Shown piece by piece: positions 7,536-15,120 of a stretch of 24,862 bases of DNA (position 1 is its first letter; every line of letters starts with the position of its first letter). The stretch comes from an uncultured Clostridium sp. (GTDB lineage: Bacteria > Bacillota > Clostridia > Lachnospirales > Lachnospiraceae), in assembly GCA_937902905.1 (NCBI GenBank), contig CALELW010000200.1, positions 1 to 24,862 on the forward strand. Direction: 5' to 3'. Under the pieces are notes generated by a model. It was not told the origin of the DNA, searched no databases, and saw nothing but the letters and a program-made list of their open reading frames with translations. The position numbers were made by a program, and so were the translations under genes.

Positions 7536-8918
7536 TTAGTTTAATCCCGGCACTTTTGGAAGTTTTGCAATGCTTGCCGCAATTTCCTCATCCGTCAATG
7601 TATAGTTTTCCATTTTACCATCATTGAATTTCTCATAAGCATACATATCAAAATATCCGGTTCCGGTAAGGCCAAACAGAATCGTTTTTTCTTCTCCGGT
7701 TTCACGACATTTAATTGCCTCGTCCATTGCCACACGAATTGCATGAGAACTTTCCGGTGCCGGAAGGATTCCCTCTACTTTGGCAAACTCTTCTGCCGCC
7801 TCAAATACATCGGTCTGCGATACGCTGACTGCTTCCATCAATTTATCATCATAGAGCTGGGACAATACCGAACTCATACCATGATAGCGAAGTCCTCCGG
7901 CATGATTTGGTGCCGGCATAAAGCTGCTGCCAAGTGTGTACATTTTTGCAAGCGGACAAATCGCTCCGGTATCACAGAAATCATACGCATAAGTTCCTCT
8001 TGTGAAACTTGGGCAGGATTTTGGCTCTACTGCGATGAAACGGTAATCTGCCTCTCCGCGAAGTTTTTCGCCCATAAATGGTGCAATCAAACCTCCTAAG
8101 TTTGAACCACCGCCTGCGCAGCCAACGATGATATCCGGCTTTTCACCATATTTATCCAGTGCAATTTTACTCTCCAGACCGATTACCGACTGATGAATCA
8201 TAACCTGGGCAAGAACCGAACCAAGCACATAACGGTAACCTTCCTGTGTCGTTGCCGCCTCAACCGCCTCAGAAATGGCACAACCTAAGCTTCCGTTTGT
8301 ATTTGGAAATTCTGCGCGAATTTTTCTGCCGACAGCTGTTTTCTCGGATGGTGACGGTGTCACATTTGCACCATAAGTACGCATAACTTCACGTCGGAAT
8401 GGTTTCTGCTCATAAGAAACTTTTACCATAAATACCTGACAGTCAAGCCCAAGGAACGCACACGCCATAGAGAGTGCTGTTCCCCACTGACCTGCACCAG
8501 TCTCTGTCGTAACACCTTTCAAGCCCTGATTCTTTGCATAATAAGCCTGCGCAATTGCAGAGTTGAGCTTGTGGCTTCCGGATGTATTATTTCCTTCAAA
8601 TTTATAATAAATCTTTGCCGGTGTCTTCAAATGTCTTTCCAAATGATAAGCACGTACAAGCGGTGCCGGACGATACATTTTGTAGAACTGCAAAATTTCA
8701 TCCGGAATGTCGATGTACGGTGTTTTGTCATCCAATTCCTGCTTTGCTAATTCTTCGCAAAAAATACCGCTTAACTCTTCTAATGTAACCGGTTTACCGG
8801 TTGCCGGATTCAAAAGCGGTGCCGGTTTGTTAATCATATCGGCACGAAGATTGTACCACTGCTTTGGCATCTCGCTTTCATCCAAATAAATTTTGTAAGG
8901 GATTTCCTTTTTACTCAT
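7536..8918 (-). CDS. trpB: TrpB2-type tryptophan synthase beta chain (PLP-dependent)
   Basis: A 460-residue TrpB-like enzyme from the ATG at 8918, chosen because AAGGAG lies eight bases upstream; an earlier in-frame ATG (8942) has no ribosome site. FEGNNTSGSHKLNSAIAQ contains the PLP lysine (K117), TETGAGQWGTALS follows the family pattern, and GCAGGGSNLGG is the phosphate-binding glycine loop. Length and the N-terminal extension (RPAPLVRAYHLE) mark the TrpB2 branch rather than the classical TrpB1. It would condense indole with L-serine (or a phosphorylated serine in some TrpB2) to make tryptophan. No trpA or other trp gene is in the window, so it probably works alone, perhaps salvaging indole. 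It follows a LysR gene on the same strand with an 86-base gap. Confidence 0.93.
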   Translation of the reverse strand: MSKKEIPYKIYLDESEMPKQWYNLRADMINKPAPLLNPATGKPVTLEELSGIFCEELAKQELDDKTPYIDIPDEILQFYKMYRPAPLVRAYHLERHLKTPAKIYYKFEGNNTSGSHKLNSAIAQAYYAKNQGLKGVTTETGAGQWGTALSMACAFLGLDCQVFMVKVSYEQKPFRREVMRTYGANVTPSPSEKTAVGRKIRAEFPNTNGSLGCAISEAVEAATTQEGYRYVLGSVLAQVMIHQSVIGLESKIALDKYGEKPDIIVGCAGGGSNLGGLIAPFMGEKLRGEADYRFIAVEPKSCPSFTRGTYAYDFCDTGAICPLAKMYTLGSSFMPAPNHAGGLRYHGMSSVLSQLYDDKLMEAVSVSQTDVFEAAEEFAKVEGILPAPESSHAIRVAMDEAIKCRETGEEKTILFGLTGTGYFDMYAYEKFNDGKMENYTLTDEEIAASIAKLPKVPGLN

Positions 8919-9004
8919 TTTGTTTCTCCTTCTGATTGTCATTTATTTACAGGCTGCCTAAGCAAATTCCGTAAGCTGCAGGGCGGCCCTGTTTTCTTCT
9001 ATAA

Positions 9005-9886
9005 TTATTTTACATATTCCTCCTGCTGGTACATCGCAAGCACCCGGTTGTAAAAAGTTCGCACTGCCGGTGCCATGTTATCCGGATTCAGTGCAGCAAT
9101 TCCAATAATGCGGCAAGCATCCGGTTTTACCGGAAAGCAATCCACTTCATACGGAATATCTTTCATAACCATTTCCGGCATCAAACAAATTCCGAATCCA
9201 TTTGCCACCATTACAACCGTAGACAAATCGTCAACCACATGGTAACTTGACCGGACATCCAAATGATTTTCCTTCATAAAATTCTGAATATCGGCATCTG
9301 TACTTTCACGCTGTGTAACAAACTGGCAGTTTTTCATTTCCTCAATGCTCATCGGTTCTTTCGATGTTCTCCGCCCCTTTTGCACGACACATAACAGAGG
9401 GTCTTTATACAGCGGCTCGATTGGAATATCCGCAGCACTGGATACCGACAAAAATCCTACATCCACCACGCCGTTTTTTATCCAGTAAACAACATCATCA
9501 TACGTTCCCTGAAAAATTTCCATACTGATGTCCGGATATTCTTCATGGAAAGAATGGATCAGCTCCGGAATCCAGTTCGTACAGACGCTGGAAAAACATC
9601 CGACTTTCACTTTTCCCTGTTTTAATCCATTAAATTCCGATATCGCCTGCTGTAAACTTTCATCGCTGTTCAAAACTGCATTTACATAAGGAAGAAGCCG
9701 CTCTCCATAATTGGTAAGCGTCACGCCGCTTTTCGCGCGGTTTAATACGCAAAAACCAAGTTCTGCCTCCAGCGAAGATACCGCATGGCTGACTGCCGAT
9801 GGCGTAAGCCCCAGTAAATCCGCCGCCTTCCGAAAACTTCCCTGCTCCGTAACGGTTTTGAACACCTGGTAGGTAAGTAACGTCAT
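9005..9886 (-). CDS. LysR-family transcriptional regulator
   Basis: A 293-residue LysR protein. The N-terminal winged helix (about residues 1-60: FRKAADLLGLTPSAVSHAVSSLEAELG) binds DNA, and the remainder (about 90-290) is the periplasmic-binding-protein-like effector domain, with VGCFSSVCTNWIPELI at its start. The start has GAGGAGG seven bases upstream. The gene has a good promoter of its own that begins just after the hsdR stop. It reads in the same direction as trpB, so co-transcription with trpB is likely and control of trpB is plausible; LysR genes more often face their target divergently. The ligand is unknown. Confidence 0.93.
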   Translation of the reverse strand: MTLLTYQVFKTVTEQGSFRKAADLLGLTPSAVSHAVSSLEAELGFCVLNRAKSGVTLTNYGERLLPYVNAVLNSDESLQQAISEFNGLKQGKVKVGCFSSVCTNWIPELIHSFHEEYPDISMEIFQGTYDDVVYWIKNGVVDVGFLSVSSAADIPIEPLYKDPLLCVVQKGRRTSKEPMSIEEMKNCQFVTQRESTDADIQNFMKENHLDVRSSYHVVDDLSTVVMVANGFGICLMPEMVMKDIPYEVDCFPVKPDACRIIGIAALNPDNMAPAVRTFYNRVLAMYQQEEYVK

Positions 9887-9909
9887 TTACCTGCCTCCTC
9901 TCTTATCCT

Positions 9910-9938
9910 ATCATACCAAAAGGCAGGGCAGGATGCAA
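9910..9938 (-). promoter_or_regulatory. Promoter of the LysR gene
   Basis: Minus-strand -35 TTGCAT (9933-9938), 17-base spacer and -10 TATGAT (9910-9915). The -35 starts at the base next to the hsdR stop codon, so lysR can be expressed apart from hsdR. Confidence 0.65.
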
Positions 9939-12900
9939 CTATGCAATAACGGCATTGTCCTTGATTTGGTTAATAATTTTCACGAATTCTAACTGCTCCT
10001 CACGTGTAAATATCACGCTGAATTTATAAGGACGATCAAATGGTGCTTTCATCAAATCCAGTACATTATTCACATATCCATTCTCAACCACATAGTCCAC
10101 AACCTGTTCAATAAAATGAATCTGTTCCGCATTCGGCCGCTCTTTCGCAATAAACGCCGCAAACGCTGCATATGCTGCATCTCGGTCCATTTTTGCAATT
10201 TTACGTATCAGCAAACCAAACGGCGTATCCTGATAATTCATTTCGTAATCCTCTACCGTTCCCAGTTCCTCTGTGAAAATTCTTTCCAATTCCTTATAAT
10301 CATCCGCTGAAATTGGCTCATTATAAAGAAGTTTATTAATAGCCGGCTCATTTCTATGCGCTGCTATGTACTCGTTTACTTTTTCTCTATAATCTTCAAA
10401 ATCAGAGGTTCCCATATCCACCTTGCCGCCTTCACTCCAAAACGTTTTTTCATCCGCAAAATTGGTATAGTGAATATCCGCTTTCGAAGGTGGAATAAAT
10501 TTCATAATATCACGCAGCGATTTTCTTGTTTTTTCAAACTTAAGAATATCCTTCTGATTCCAATAAGTTTCCTGCGTAAGTTCAGTCAGTTCCGGTATTT
10601 TCGCTTTTACATCCGGAATAGTCGCACTATCCTTCAACAGTATATTAGCATTTTTCACAACATAACGTTTTAATCTGCCAAGCGACTTTGCTCCCGTCAT
10701 TGTCTCTAACATGATACCATACATACTCACGTCAAACTGAATGGCGGCCTCGTCTTTTTCTCCTGACACAACAAGTTTTGCAAGGTGATTGATAATCTCT
10801 TCTTTATTCATATCATCCAAACACTCATATTGCTGTCTGGCTTTATACTGCTCCACATAACGAGCCTCTAAACGCACTTCCACACGCTCTGTACTCATCG
10901 CCTGAATATCACCAACCACATGCTCAACCAAATTCTCACGGATAATCTGATATTCTTCCTGTGCATAATTTGCATTCTGAAGCTGTCTAATAATCTGCAC
11001 CATGCGTATAAATCTTGCCGACACGGGAGCAATACTTACTCCCGGCTCTTTTCCCTTTGGATTCTCGCCAAAAAATTGGAAATTACGCATATAATCAAAG
11101 ATATAAAACTCCTTCTTGTCTCTGCCCTCTCCAAAAAGATTCTCGCAAAGTCTGGTACCTCGTCCAATCATCTGTTCAAACTTAATTCTGCTATATACCT
11201 TTTTTGCAAATACAAGATTCGTAATCTCCGGAACATCCACACCGGTCTCCAGCATATCAACCGTCACCGTAATAAAAGGATATTCATCCGGCTTTTTGAA
11301 ATCCTCCGAATTTTTCTCTGCATATGGCTCATCACAAACAACTAATTTACAAAAAGCTCCTTTGTACTGCGGATACAGTACGTCAAACCGTTCAATAATA
11401 TATTTTGCATGTCTTTTATTCTGTGCAAAAATAATCGTTTTGCCAACATGATTCCCATTTTTATGTTTGATTCCATGATTCATCAAATCTGAAATCATGA
11501 TATCAACCGTATCTCGGTTAAATATATAGGTATTAATTTTCTCTGGCGGAATATGGTCAACCAAGCCGTCATCTTCGCAGAACTCATCTTCATACTGCTC
11601 CCGCTCTTCTTCATCAAGTTTCTCATAGGTCAGACCATCATCTGCAATCTTAGTCGAGGTTTCAATCAAATGATATGGCACCAATACATGGTCCTGATAA
11701 ACCGCCTCATTGTATTCATAAACATCCGTTGGCATATTATTTTTCATATCAAAAAACTCATATGTCGACTGATGAATCGTGTTTTTCGGAGTTGCTGTCA
11801 ATCCCAAAAGACACGCATCAAAATACTCAAATATCGCCTTATATTTATTAAAAATACTTCTATGTGCCTCATCAATCACAATTAATGAAAAATGCCCCGG
11901 TGAAAAAAATCGCGAACCATCCGAATTTTTCATGTTATCAATCGCATTCAACATCGTCGGATATGTAGAGAACACCATATTTGCATTTTTCTCTTCTTTA
12001 TTTACAAGCAAATTACACATCGTCGTATCCGGCAGGCACGATGAAAATGAATTTTTCGCCTGCTTAACCAATTCTTTCCGGTCTGCCAAAAACAAAACCC
12101 GCCCCATAATCTGACTTCTTGTCATGACATCCACAACAGAAGCCGCTGTTCTTGTTTTACCGGTTCCGGTTGCCATAACAAGCAGACATTTACGAATTCC
12201 TTTTTCGTAGTTTTCACAGCATTTGGTAACTGCCCGCAACTGATACAAACGATTCGTAATGTCCTCATTAATAGGAATTGTACTAACCGGCTTAACAATT
12301 GTTCTCCGTGAAATCATGGCATCAATATCTTTTTGCGGGAAAATACCACTGACCACTCTTGGCGCACTTGTTACATCATCCCAAAGATATGTTTCAAATC
12401 CATTTGTATAAAAAATAACCGGACGACTCCCCTGCATATTTTGGATGCAGTCTGCATAAAGTTTCCCCTGATTGCGCCCCTTATCTGCACTTTCGCTTGC
12501 TCTTTTTGCCTCTATTACAGCAATAATTTTGCCTGTATCGCCCCAGATTACATAATCAGCATATCCCGTTCCTGTTGCATTCGGCATTCCGGTAACCGGG
12601 TACTCTTCTTCGACGCAGTTACGTTTAGCAGTTTGGTCAAACACATAACCATTTGCTTTCAAATCCGCATCAATATATCTTTTTCTGGTCGTCCATTCTG
12701 ACATATCCGGATTATAACTATATTCGCGAGTTTTCAAGTTCTGGGATTTCTTTTTCTGCATCTCCTGCTGAAGTTCCTCATTTGCCTTTAGGAGACGAGC
12801 AATTTCTTTGTCCTTTTCATCTACAATTTTATCTGTATTTTTCTGAACATCTTTTAAAACCTGTTTGTAACGCTCCTCAATATTTTCTGCTACTTTTGTC

Positions 12901-13331
12901 TTGTTTGGAATTTTATTCTCTGCAAATTCGCGCTCTTCATAATCACGTCCATAACAATAATCAATCCACTCTACAAAATCAAACAAAATATTTAAAGAAA
13001 GAATGGCATCATCTTTGGAAAGACCTTTGGATGTATGCACGGATTGATTTCCATTGCGGACAATGTACTGCAATCGTTTCCACAAAGTATAATCCATCAA
13101 CGATGGAAACCCATTATTGTGCAGCAAAGACTGTAAACCTTCCCGATACCCAATTGGTTTTAATGCAGAATCAATCGAATAAACCCACTTCACCCCAAGT
13201 TCCAATGCTTTTCTCGATGCCACGGCACTCATAACCGGCGAAGATTCTAAAATACACTCTGCATCAATACACGCCCCTGCAAATAATTCATATTCTTTTT
13301 TTGATTCAAGAAAAGAAAAATTTGTCTCCAT
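9939..13331 (-). CDS. hsdR: Type I restriction enzyme R subunit, EcoKI-like, apparently orphan
   Basis: An 1130-residue HsdR. Domain order: DUF4145-like N-terminal domain (about 1-130), coiled coil (about 145-200), HSDR_N nuclease domain with a PD-(D/E)xK site (D259, and E274-A-K276 in VIEAKRA), then the SF2 helicase motor with Walker A MATGTGKT (386-393), IDEAH (486-490), LTATP (511-515) and QMIGRGTR (720-727), and a C-terminal EcoEI_R_C-like region. This is the EcoKI-type layout and normal length. All motifs are intact, with no frameshift. HsdR gives ATP-driven translocation and DNA cleavage, but needs HsdM and HsdS for target recognition. Neither is found here: lysR follows and a toxin-like locus precedes. 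The start has AGGAG about nine bases upstream. Confidence 0.94.
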   Translation of the reverse strand: METNFSFLESKKEYELFAGACIDAECILESSPVMSAVASRKALELGVKWVYSIDSALKPIGYREGLQSLLHNNGFPSLMDYTLWKRLQYIVRNGNQSVHTSKGLSKDDAILSLNILFDFVEWIDYCYGRDYEEREFAENKIPNKTKVAENIEERYKQVLKDVQKNTDKIVDEKDKEIARLLKANEELQQEMQKKKSQNLKTREYSYNPDMSEWTTRKRYIDADLKANGYVFDQTAKRNCVEEEYPVTGMPNATGTGYADYVIWGDTGKIIAVIEAKRASESADKGRNQGKLYADCIQNMQGSRPVIFYTNGFETYLWDDVTSAPRVVSGIFPQKDIDAMISRRTIVKPVSTIPINEDITNRLYQLRAVTKCCENYEKGIRKCLLVMATGTGKTRTAASVVDVMTRSQIMGRVLFLADRKELVKQAKNSFSSCLPDTTMCNLLVNKEEKNANMVFSTYPTMLNAIDNMKNSDGSRFFSPGHFSLIVIDEAHRSIFNKYKAIFEYFDACLLGLTATPKNTIHQSTYEFFDMKNNMPTDVYEYNEAVYQDHVLVPYHLIETSTKIADDGLTYEKLDEEEREQYEDEFCEDDGLVDHIPPEKINTYIFNRDTVDIMISDLMNHGIKHKNGNHVGKTIIFAQNKRHAKYIIERFDVLYPQYKGAFCKLVVCDEPYAEKNSEDFKKPDEYPFITVTVDMLETGVDVPEITNLVFAKKVYSRIKFEQMIGRGTRLCENLFGEGRDKKEFYIFDYMRNFQFFGENPKGKEPGVSIAPVSARFIRMVQIIRQLQNANYAQEEYQIIRENLVEHVVGDIQAMSTERVEVRLEARYVEQYKARQQYECLDDMNKEEIINHLAKLVVSGEKDEAAIQFDVSMYGIMLETMTGAKSLGRLKRYVVKNANILLKDSATIPDVKAKIPELTELTQETYWNQKDILKFEKTRKSLRDIMKFIPPSKADIHYTNFADEKTFWSEGGKVDMGTSDFEDYREKVNEYIAAHRNEPAINKLLYNEPISADDYKELERIFTEELGTVEDYEMNYQDTPFGLLIRKIAKMDRDAAYAAFAAFIAKERPNAEQIHFIEQVVDYVVENGYVNNVLDLMKAPFDRPYKFSVIFTREEQLEFVKIINQIKDNAVIA

Positions 13332-13436
13332 TTGTAAACTCCTCCTCTCGGAATTTTATCCATTCCGTACTCTGCTTTTGACTACCTCATTCGGATATCA
13401 TAACTTGTTTCCCTTTGTGTCATTACTATCTCTTAA

Positions 13437-13464
13437 ATTTTACCATTTTTTAGGGTATTGTCAA
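13437..13464 (-). promoter_or_regulatory. Promoter of hsdR
   Basis: Minus-strand -35 TTGACA (perfect, 13459-13464), 16-base spacer and -10 TAAAAT (13437-13442). The leader to the hsdR ATG is about 95 bases. A dedicated promoter argues against hsdR being the tail of a lost hsdM-hsdS operon transcript. Confidence 0.65.
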
Positions 13465-13537
13465 TTATTTGAGTTGATTTTATGAGTATTTTGTGAGCTT
13501 AGTTTATTATAAATTTTGAATAGAACTATATATGTTG

Positions 13538-13566
13538 TTGATTTTTATTCACGTGTTTGATAAAAT
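13538..13566 (+). promoter_or_regulatory. Promoter of the toxin-like mRNA
   Basis: -35 TTGATT (13538-13543), 17-base spacer and -10 TAAAAT (13561-13566). The predicted start is about 13573, where the sequence AGTGCTACC begins. Confidence 0.65.
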
Positions 13567-13572
13567 ATTATC

Positions 13573-13675
13573 AGTGCTACCCTATTCGGTAGGCGGTTCG
13601 CCTTCGTCGCAAGAGTATTAGCTTGCGTTTACATAGAAATCCTTTATGGAAATCTCATGAGGAGGATTTGTGCTT
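13573..13675 (+). promoter_or_regulatory. Structured leader of the toxin-like mRNA
   Basis: The leader can fold as CTACC/GGTAG (around 13578-13592) and CGCAAG/CTTGCG (around 13609-13626). The last stem pairs AAATCCT (13637-13643) with AGGATTT (13663-13669) and takes up half of the AGGAGG Shine-Dalgarno (13660-13665 region), so translation should be damped. Fst/par toxin mRNAs have a comparable 5' stem-loop over the ribosome site. The repeat CTATTCGGTAG (13582-13592) recurs as CTATCGGTAG at 13838-13847, inside the predicted antisense RNA. Confidence 0.6.
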
Positions 13676-13780
13676 ATGCTTACAACGGAATTGTTTATAG
13701 CCATCATCAGCTTATGTATTACATGCTTTGCTCTTGGTTATACCGTTGGTTCTAAGAGCAATGATAAAACACAAAAATAA
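13676..13780 (+). CDS. Small hydrophobic membrane peptide, putative Fst-like type I toxin
   Basis: A 34-residue ORF: a polar start (MLTTE), one hydrophobic segment of about 20 residues (LFIAIISLCITCFALGYTVG) and a charged tail (KSNDKTQK). This is the build of small type I toxins of the Fst/holin-like group, which insert in the membrane. Direct similarity to Fst is weak; the call rests on peptide form plus locus layout. AGGAGG lies 10 bases upstream of the ATG; an in-frame GTG two codons earlier is an alternative start with closer spacing. The stop codon lies in the left arm of the shared terminator. The gene is transcribed divergently from hsdR. Confidence 0.65.
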   Translation: MLTTELFIAIISLCITCFALGYTVGSKSNDKTQK

Positions 13781-13857
13781 CCGCCCAGTCTGGTGAACTT
13801 GCAGTTATTTTTGACGAAATAATATCAGGCTAACCGTCTATCGGTAGCACTTTTTCT
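13771..13857 (-). ncRNA. Predicted antisense antitoxin RNA (RNAII-like)
   Basis: Predicted from a strong minus-strand promoter (13864-13892) and the bidirectional terminator at 13773-13813, giving an RNA of about 85 bases. It overlaps the 3' end of the toxin mRNA through the terminator. Its 5' portion carries the complement of CTATCGGTAG, able to pair with the near-identical repeat in the toxin leader. The two RNAs also share the 5' sequence AGTGCTACC. Contact at both the terminator and distant direct repeats is how the par RNAs of plasmid pAD1 work. The ends are estimates. Confidence 0.6.
13773..13813. terminator. Bidirectional terminator shared by toxin and antisense RNA
   Basis: AATAACCGC (13776-13784) pairs with GCAGTTATT (13801-13809), with one G-U or C-A position depending on strand. 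A T-run follows on the plus strand and an A-run precedes, giving U-tracts in both directions. An inner AGT/ACT can extend the stem. Confidence 0.75.
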
Positions 13858-13863
13858 ATCACT

Positions 13864-13892
13864 ATATTAACATCAAACCAGAATTATGTCAA
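13864..13892 (-). promoter_or_regulatory. Promoter of the antisense RNA
   Basis: Minus-strand perfect -35 TTGACA (13887-13892), 17-base spacer and -10 TAATAT (13864-13869). It is stronger than the toxin promoter in its -35, as expected for an antitoxin RNA in excess. Confidence 0.65.
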
Positions 13893-13976
13893 ACATCTAT
13901 TATCCATCTATATTTTTATTTCAAAATTCCGAATATCATCATACATATTAATTTTTCTACAATAACAATCTTCCTG

Positions 13977-14240
13977 TTGACCTGATTTCAAAAAACTCCA
14001 TTTACAGCCACCCATATTTGCGTTTTTATTTGACCTATTTTCGTTGTTTCCTCGATTAGGTCAACCTTTTTCAATTTATTTGTTGACTGAAATTAAGATT
14101 ATCGCAAAAACAGTCATTTATTTCGATTATTTTTATGACCTATTTGGTTAAAACTCTTTTTGCAGTCAATGCTTATCTGTAAAATGGTTGACTGCATTTG
14201 TTATATTAGCAAATACAGTCAACATTTTCTTTTTCCACAA
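13977..14240. repeat. Five degenerate 53-bp tandem repeats, each with an internal dyad
   Basis: TTGAC-type motifs begin at 13977, 14030, 14083, 14135 (as ATGAC) and 14188: steps of 53, 53, 52 and 53 bases. In each unit an inverted partner begins 28 bases later (14005, 14058, 14111, 14163, 14216: CAGCCA, AGGTCAA, CAGTCA, CAGTCAA, CAGTCAA). Unit 2 pairs TTGACCTA with TAGGTCAA, while units 3 and 5 pair TGACTG with CAGTCA, so both arms changed together. Unit 5 extends the stem with ATTTG/CAAAT. Units 1 and 4 pair poorly. The loops and linkers are not conserved. It lies in the 3' region of the XRE gene and beside the toxin-like locus. Confidence 0.75.
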
Positions 14241-14259
14241 CATGGCTAGCTATAAATAC

Positions 14260-15024
14260 CTATCTTTTCTTATAAAGAATCAGCTCTGGATTTTTCCCTT
14301 CTGCCTCATATGTGCAAACCATTATAAAATCCATATTCGCTAAGACACCATAACATCTGTCATCACCGAATTCGGATTCCAACTGATTTCCCAAATATGT
14401 TGTCTGGTCGTTTAAAAACTTCACGCTTGCACCACTTGGTAATGGGTATGCCAAGTTCACATAGGACCCAACCAATGCATTCAGCTTTTCAACTTTTGGC
14501 ATCCCTTCAATAGGAAGCTCATTGATTTCTTTAATCAGTTGTTCTTTCAACATTTCAAACTGCCCATCATCGCTAAGCTGTTCGTACCTCCTCCAATAAT
14601 CCAATGTAGGAAGAGTTGCTTTCATATGGGCACGCGCCTGTTCTTCTGTAAAGCCTTGATTTATCAAATGCTTTACACACACATCGATTAAATCATCCAT
14701 ATAGCTATAGGTATAAGTTCCATCGGCGTAACACCACTTACAGTAATTCTCATTCAAAGAGCCATCCCTATCATGACTAACAATTTCATCTTCCAACGGC
14801 ATACCACAGCACTGGCAAATCAGTTGTTTGGGAGCACCTAAAAGCGTATTAATTGTAACATTGAATTCCTTTGATAAAAGCTTTAGCGTTTCTGTATTGG
14901 GGACAGTTTCACCATTTTCCCAGCGTGAAACTGCCTGTCTTGTAACCATAACCTTCTCAGCTAATTCATCCTGAGATAATCCCTTTTTCGTACGAAGTTC
15001 TAATATCACATTTTTTGTTTCCAT
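14260..15024 (-). CDS. XRE-family HTH regulator with zinc-ribbon domain
   Basis: A 254-residue protein from the ATG at 15024, chosen because GGAGG lies eight bases upstream; a longer frame from 15051 has no ribosome site. Residues 1-65 are a Cro/C1-type HTH (LSQDELAEKVMVTRQAVSRWENG). Residues 70-145 are a putative zinc-ribbon (PF12674-like) with CQCCGMPL (C70, C72, C73) and YCKWC (C95, C98), followed by YMDDLIDVCVKHLINQGF. The last 90 or so residues (from about 175) form a further domain that I do not recognise. Such proteins are probably local repressors that sense metal, redox state or a ligand, but no target can be named. The stop is 20 bases from the edge of the 53-bp repeat array. Confidence 0.88.
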   Translation of the reverse strand: METKNVILELRTKKGLSQDELAEKVMVTRQAVSRWENGETVPNTETLKLLSKEFNVTINTLLGAPKQLICQCCGMPLEDEIVSHDRDGSLNENYCKWCYADGTYTYSYMDDLIDVCVKHLINQGFTEEQARAHMKATLPTLDYWRRYEQLSDDGQFEMLKEQLIKEINELPIEGMPKVEKLNALVGSYVNLAYPLPSGASVKFLNDQTTYLGNQLESEFGDDRCYGVLANMDFIMVCTYEAEGKNPELILYKKR

Positions 15025-15120
15025 TATTTTCACCTCCAACACTAATATCATATCATCCTATTAGCATTTAGAAAAGCAACCTGCTGTTTCCCCGCTGTCA
15101 ATAAACTTTATAAAACGACA

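Larger units (their letters stand above)
13332..13675. other. AT-rich intergenic region between hsdR and the toxin-like ORF
   Basis: 344 bases without a protein gene. It holds the hsdR leader and promoter on the left, nothing recognised at about 13465-13537, and the toxin promoter and leader on the right; these are listed separately. Confidence 0.7.
13781..14259. other. Non-coding stretch between the toxin-like ORF and the XRE gene
   Basis: 479 AT-rich bases without a protein gene. It contains the antisense RNA and its promoter (to 13892), a stretch with nothing recognised (about 13893-13976), and then the 53-bp tandem repeat array (13977-14240). Confidence 0.7.

Noticed and set aside
8979..8991. 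Short GC palindrome (CAGGGC-G-GCCCTG) upstream of trpB as a terminator
   Set aside because: The loop is one base, there is no T-run on the strand of the flanking genes, and no plus-strand gene ends there.
12653..13234. Plus-strand open frame of 193 codons opposite the hsdR 5' end
   Set aside because: It has no ribosome site or recognisable domain and is fully covered by the intact hsdR N-terminal domain on the other strand.
14187..14223. Simple terminator of the XRE gene
   Set aside because: The stem is strong, but on the minus strand it is followed only by CATTTTAC, and it is one unit of a five-member array, so I list it as part of the repeats. It may still stop transcription.
13977..14240. 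CRISPR array
   Set aside because: The period is regular, but the conserved parts are only 6-12 bases at each side of a variable loop, the units are degenerate, and no cas gene is in the window.
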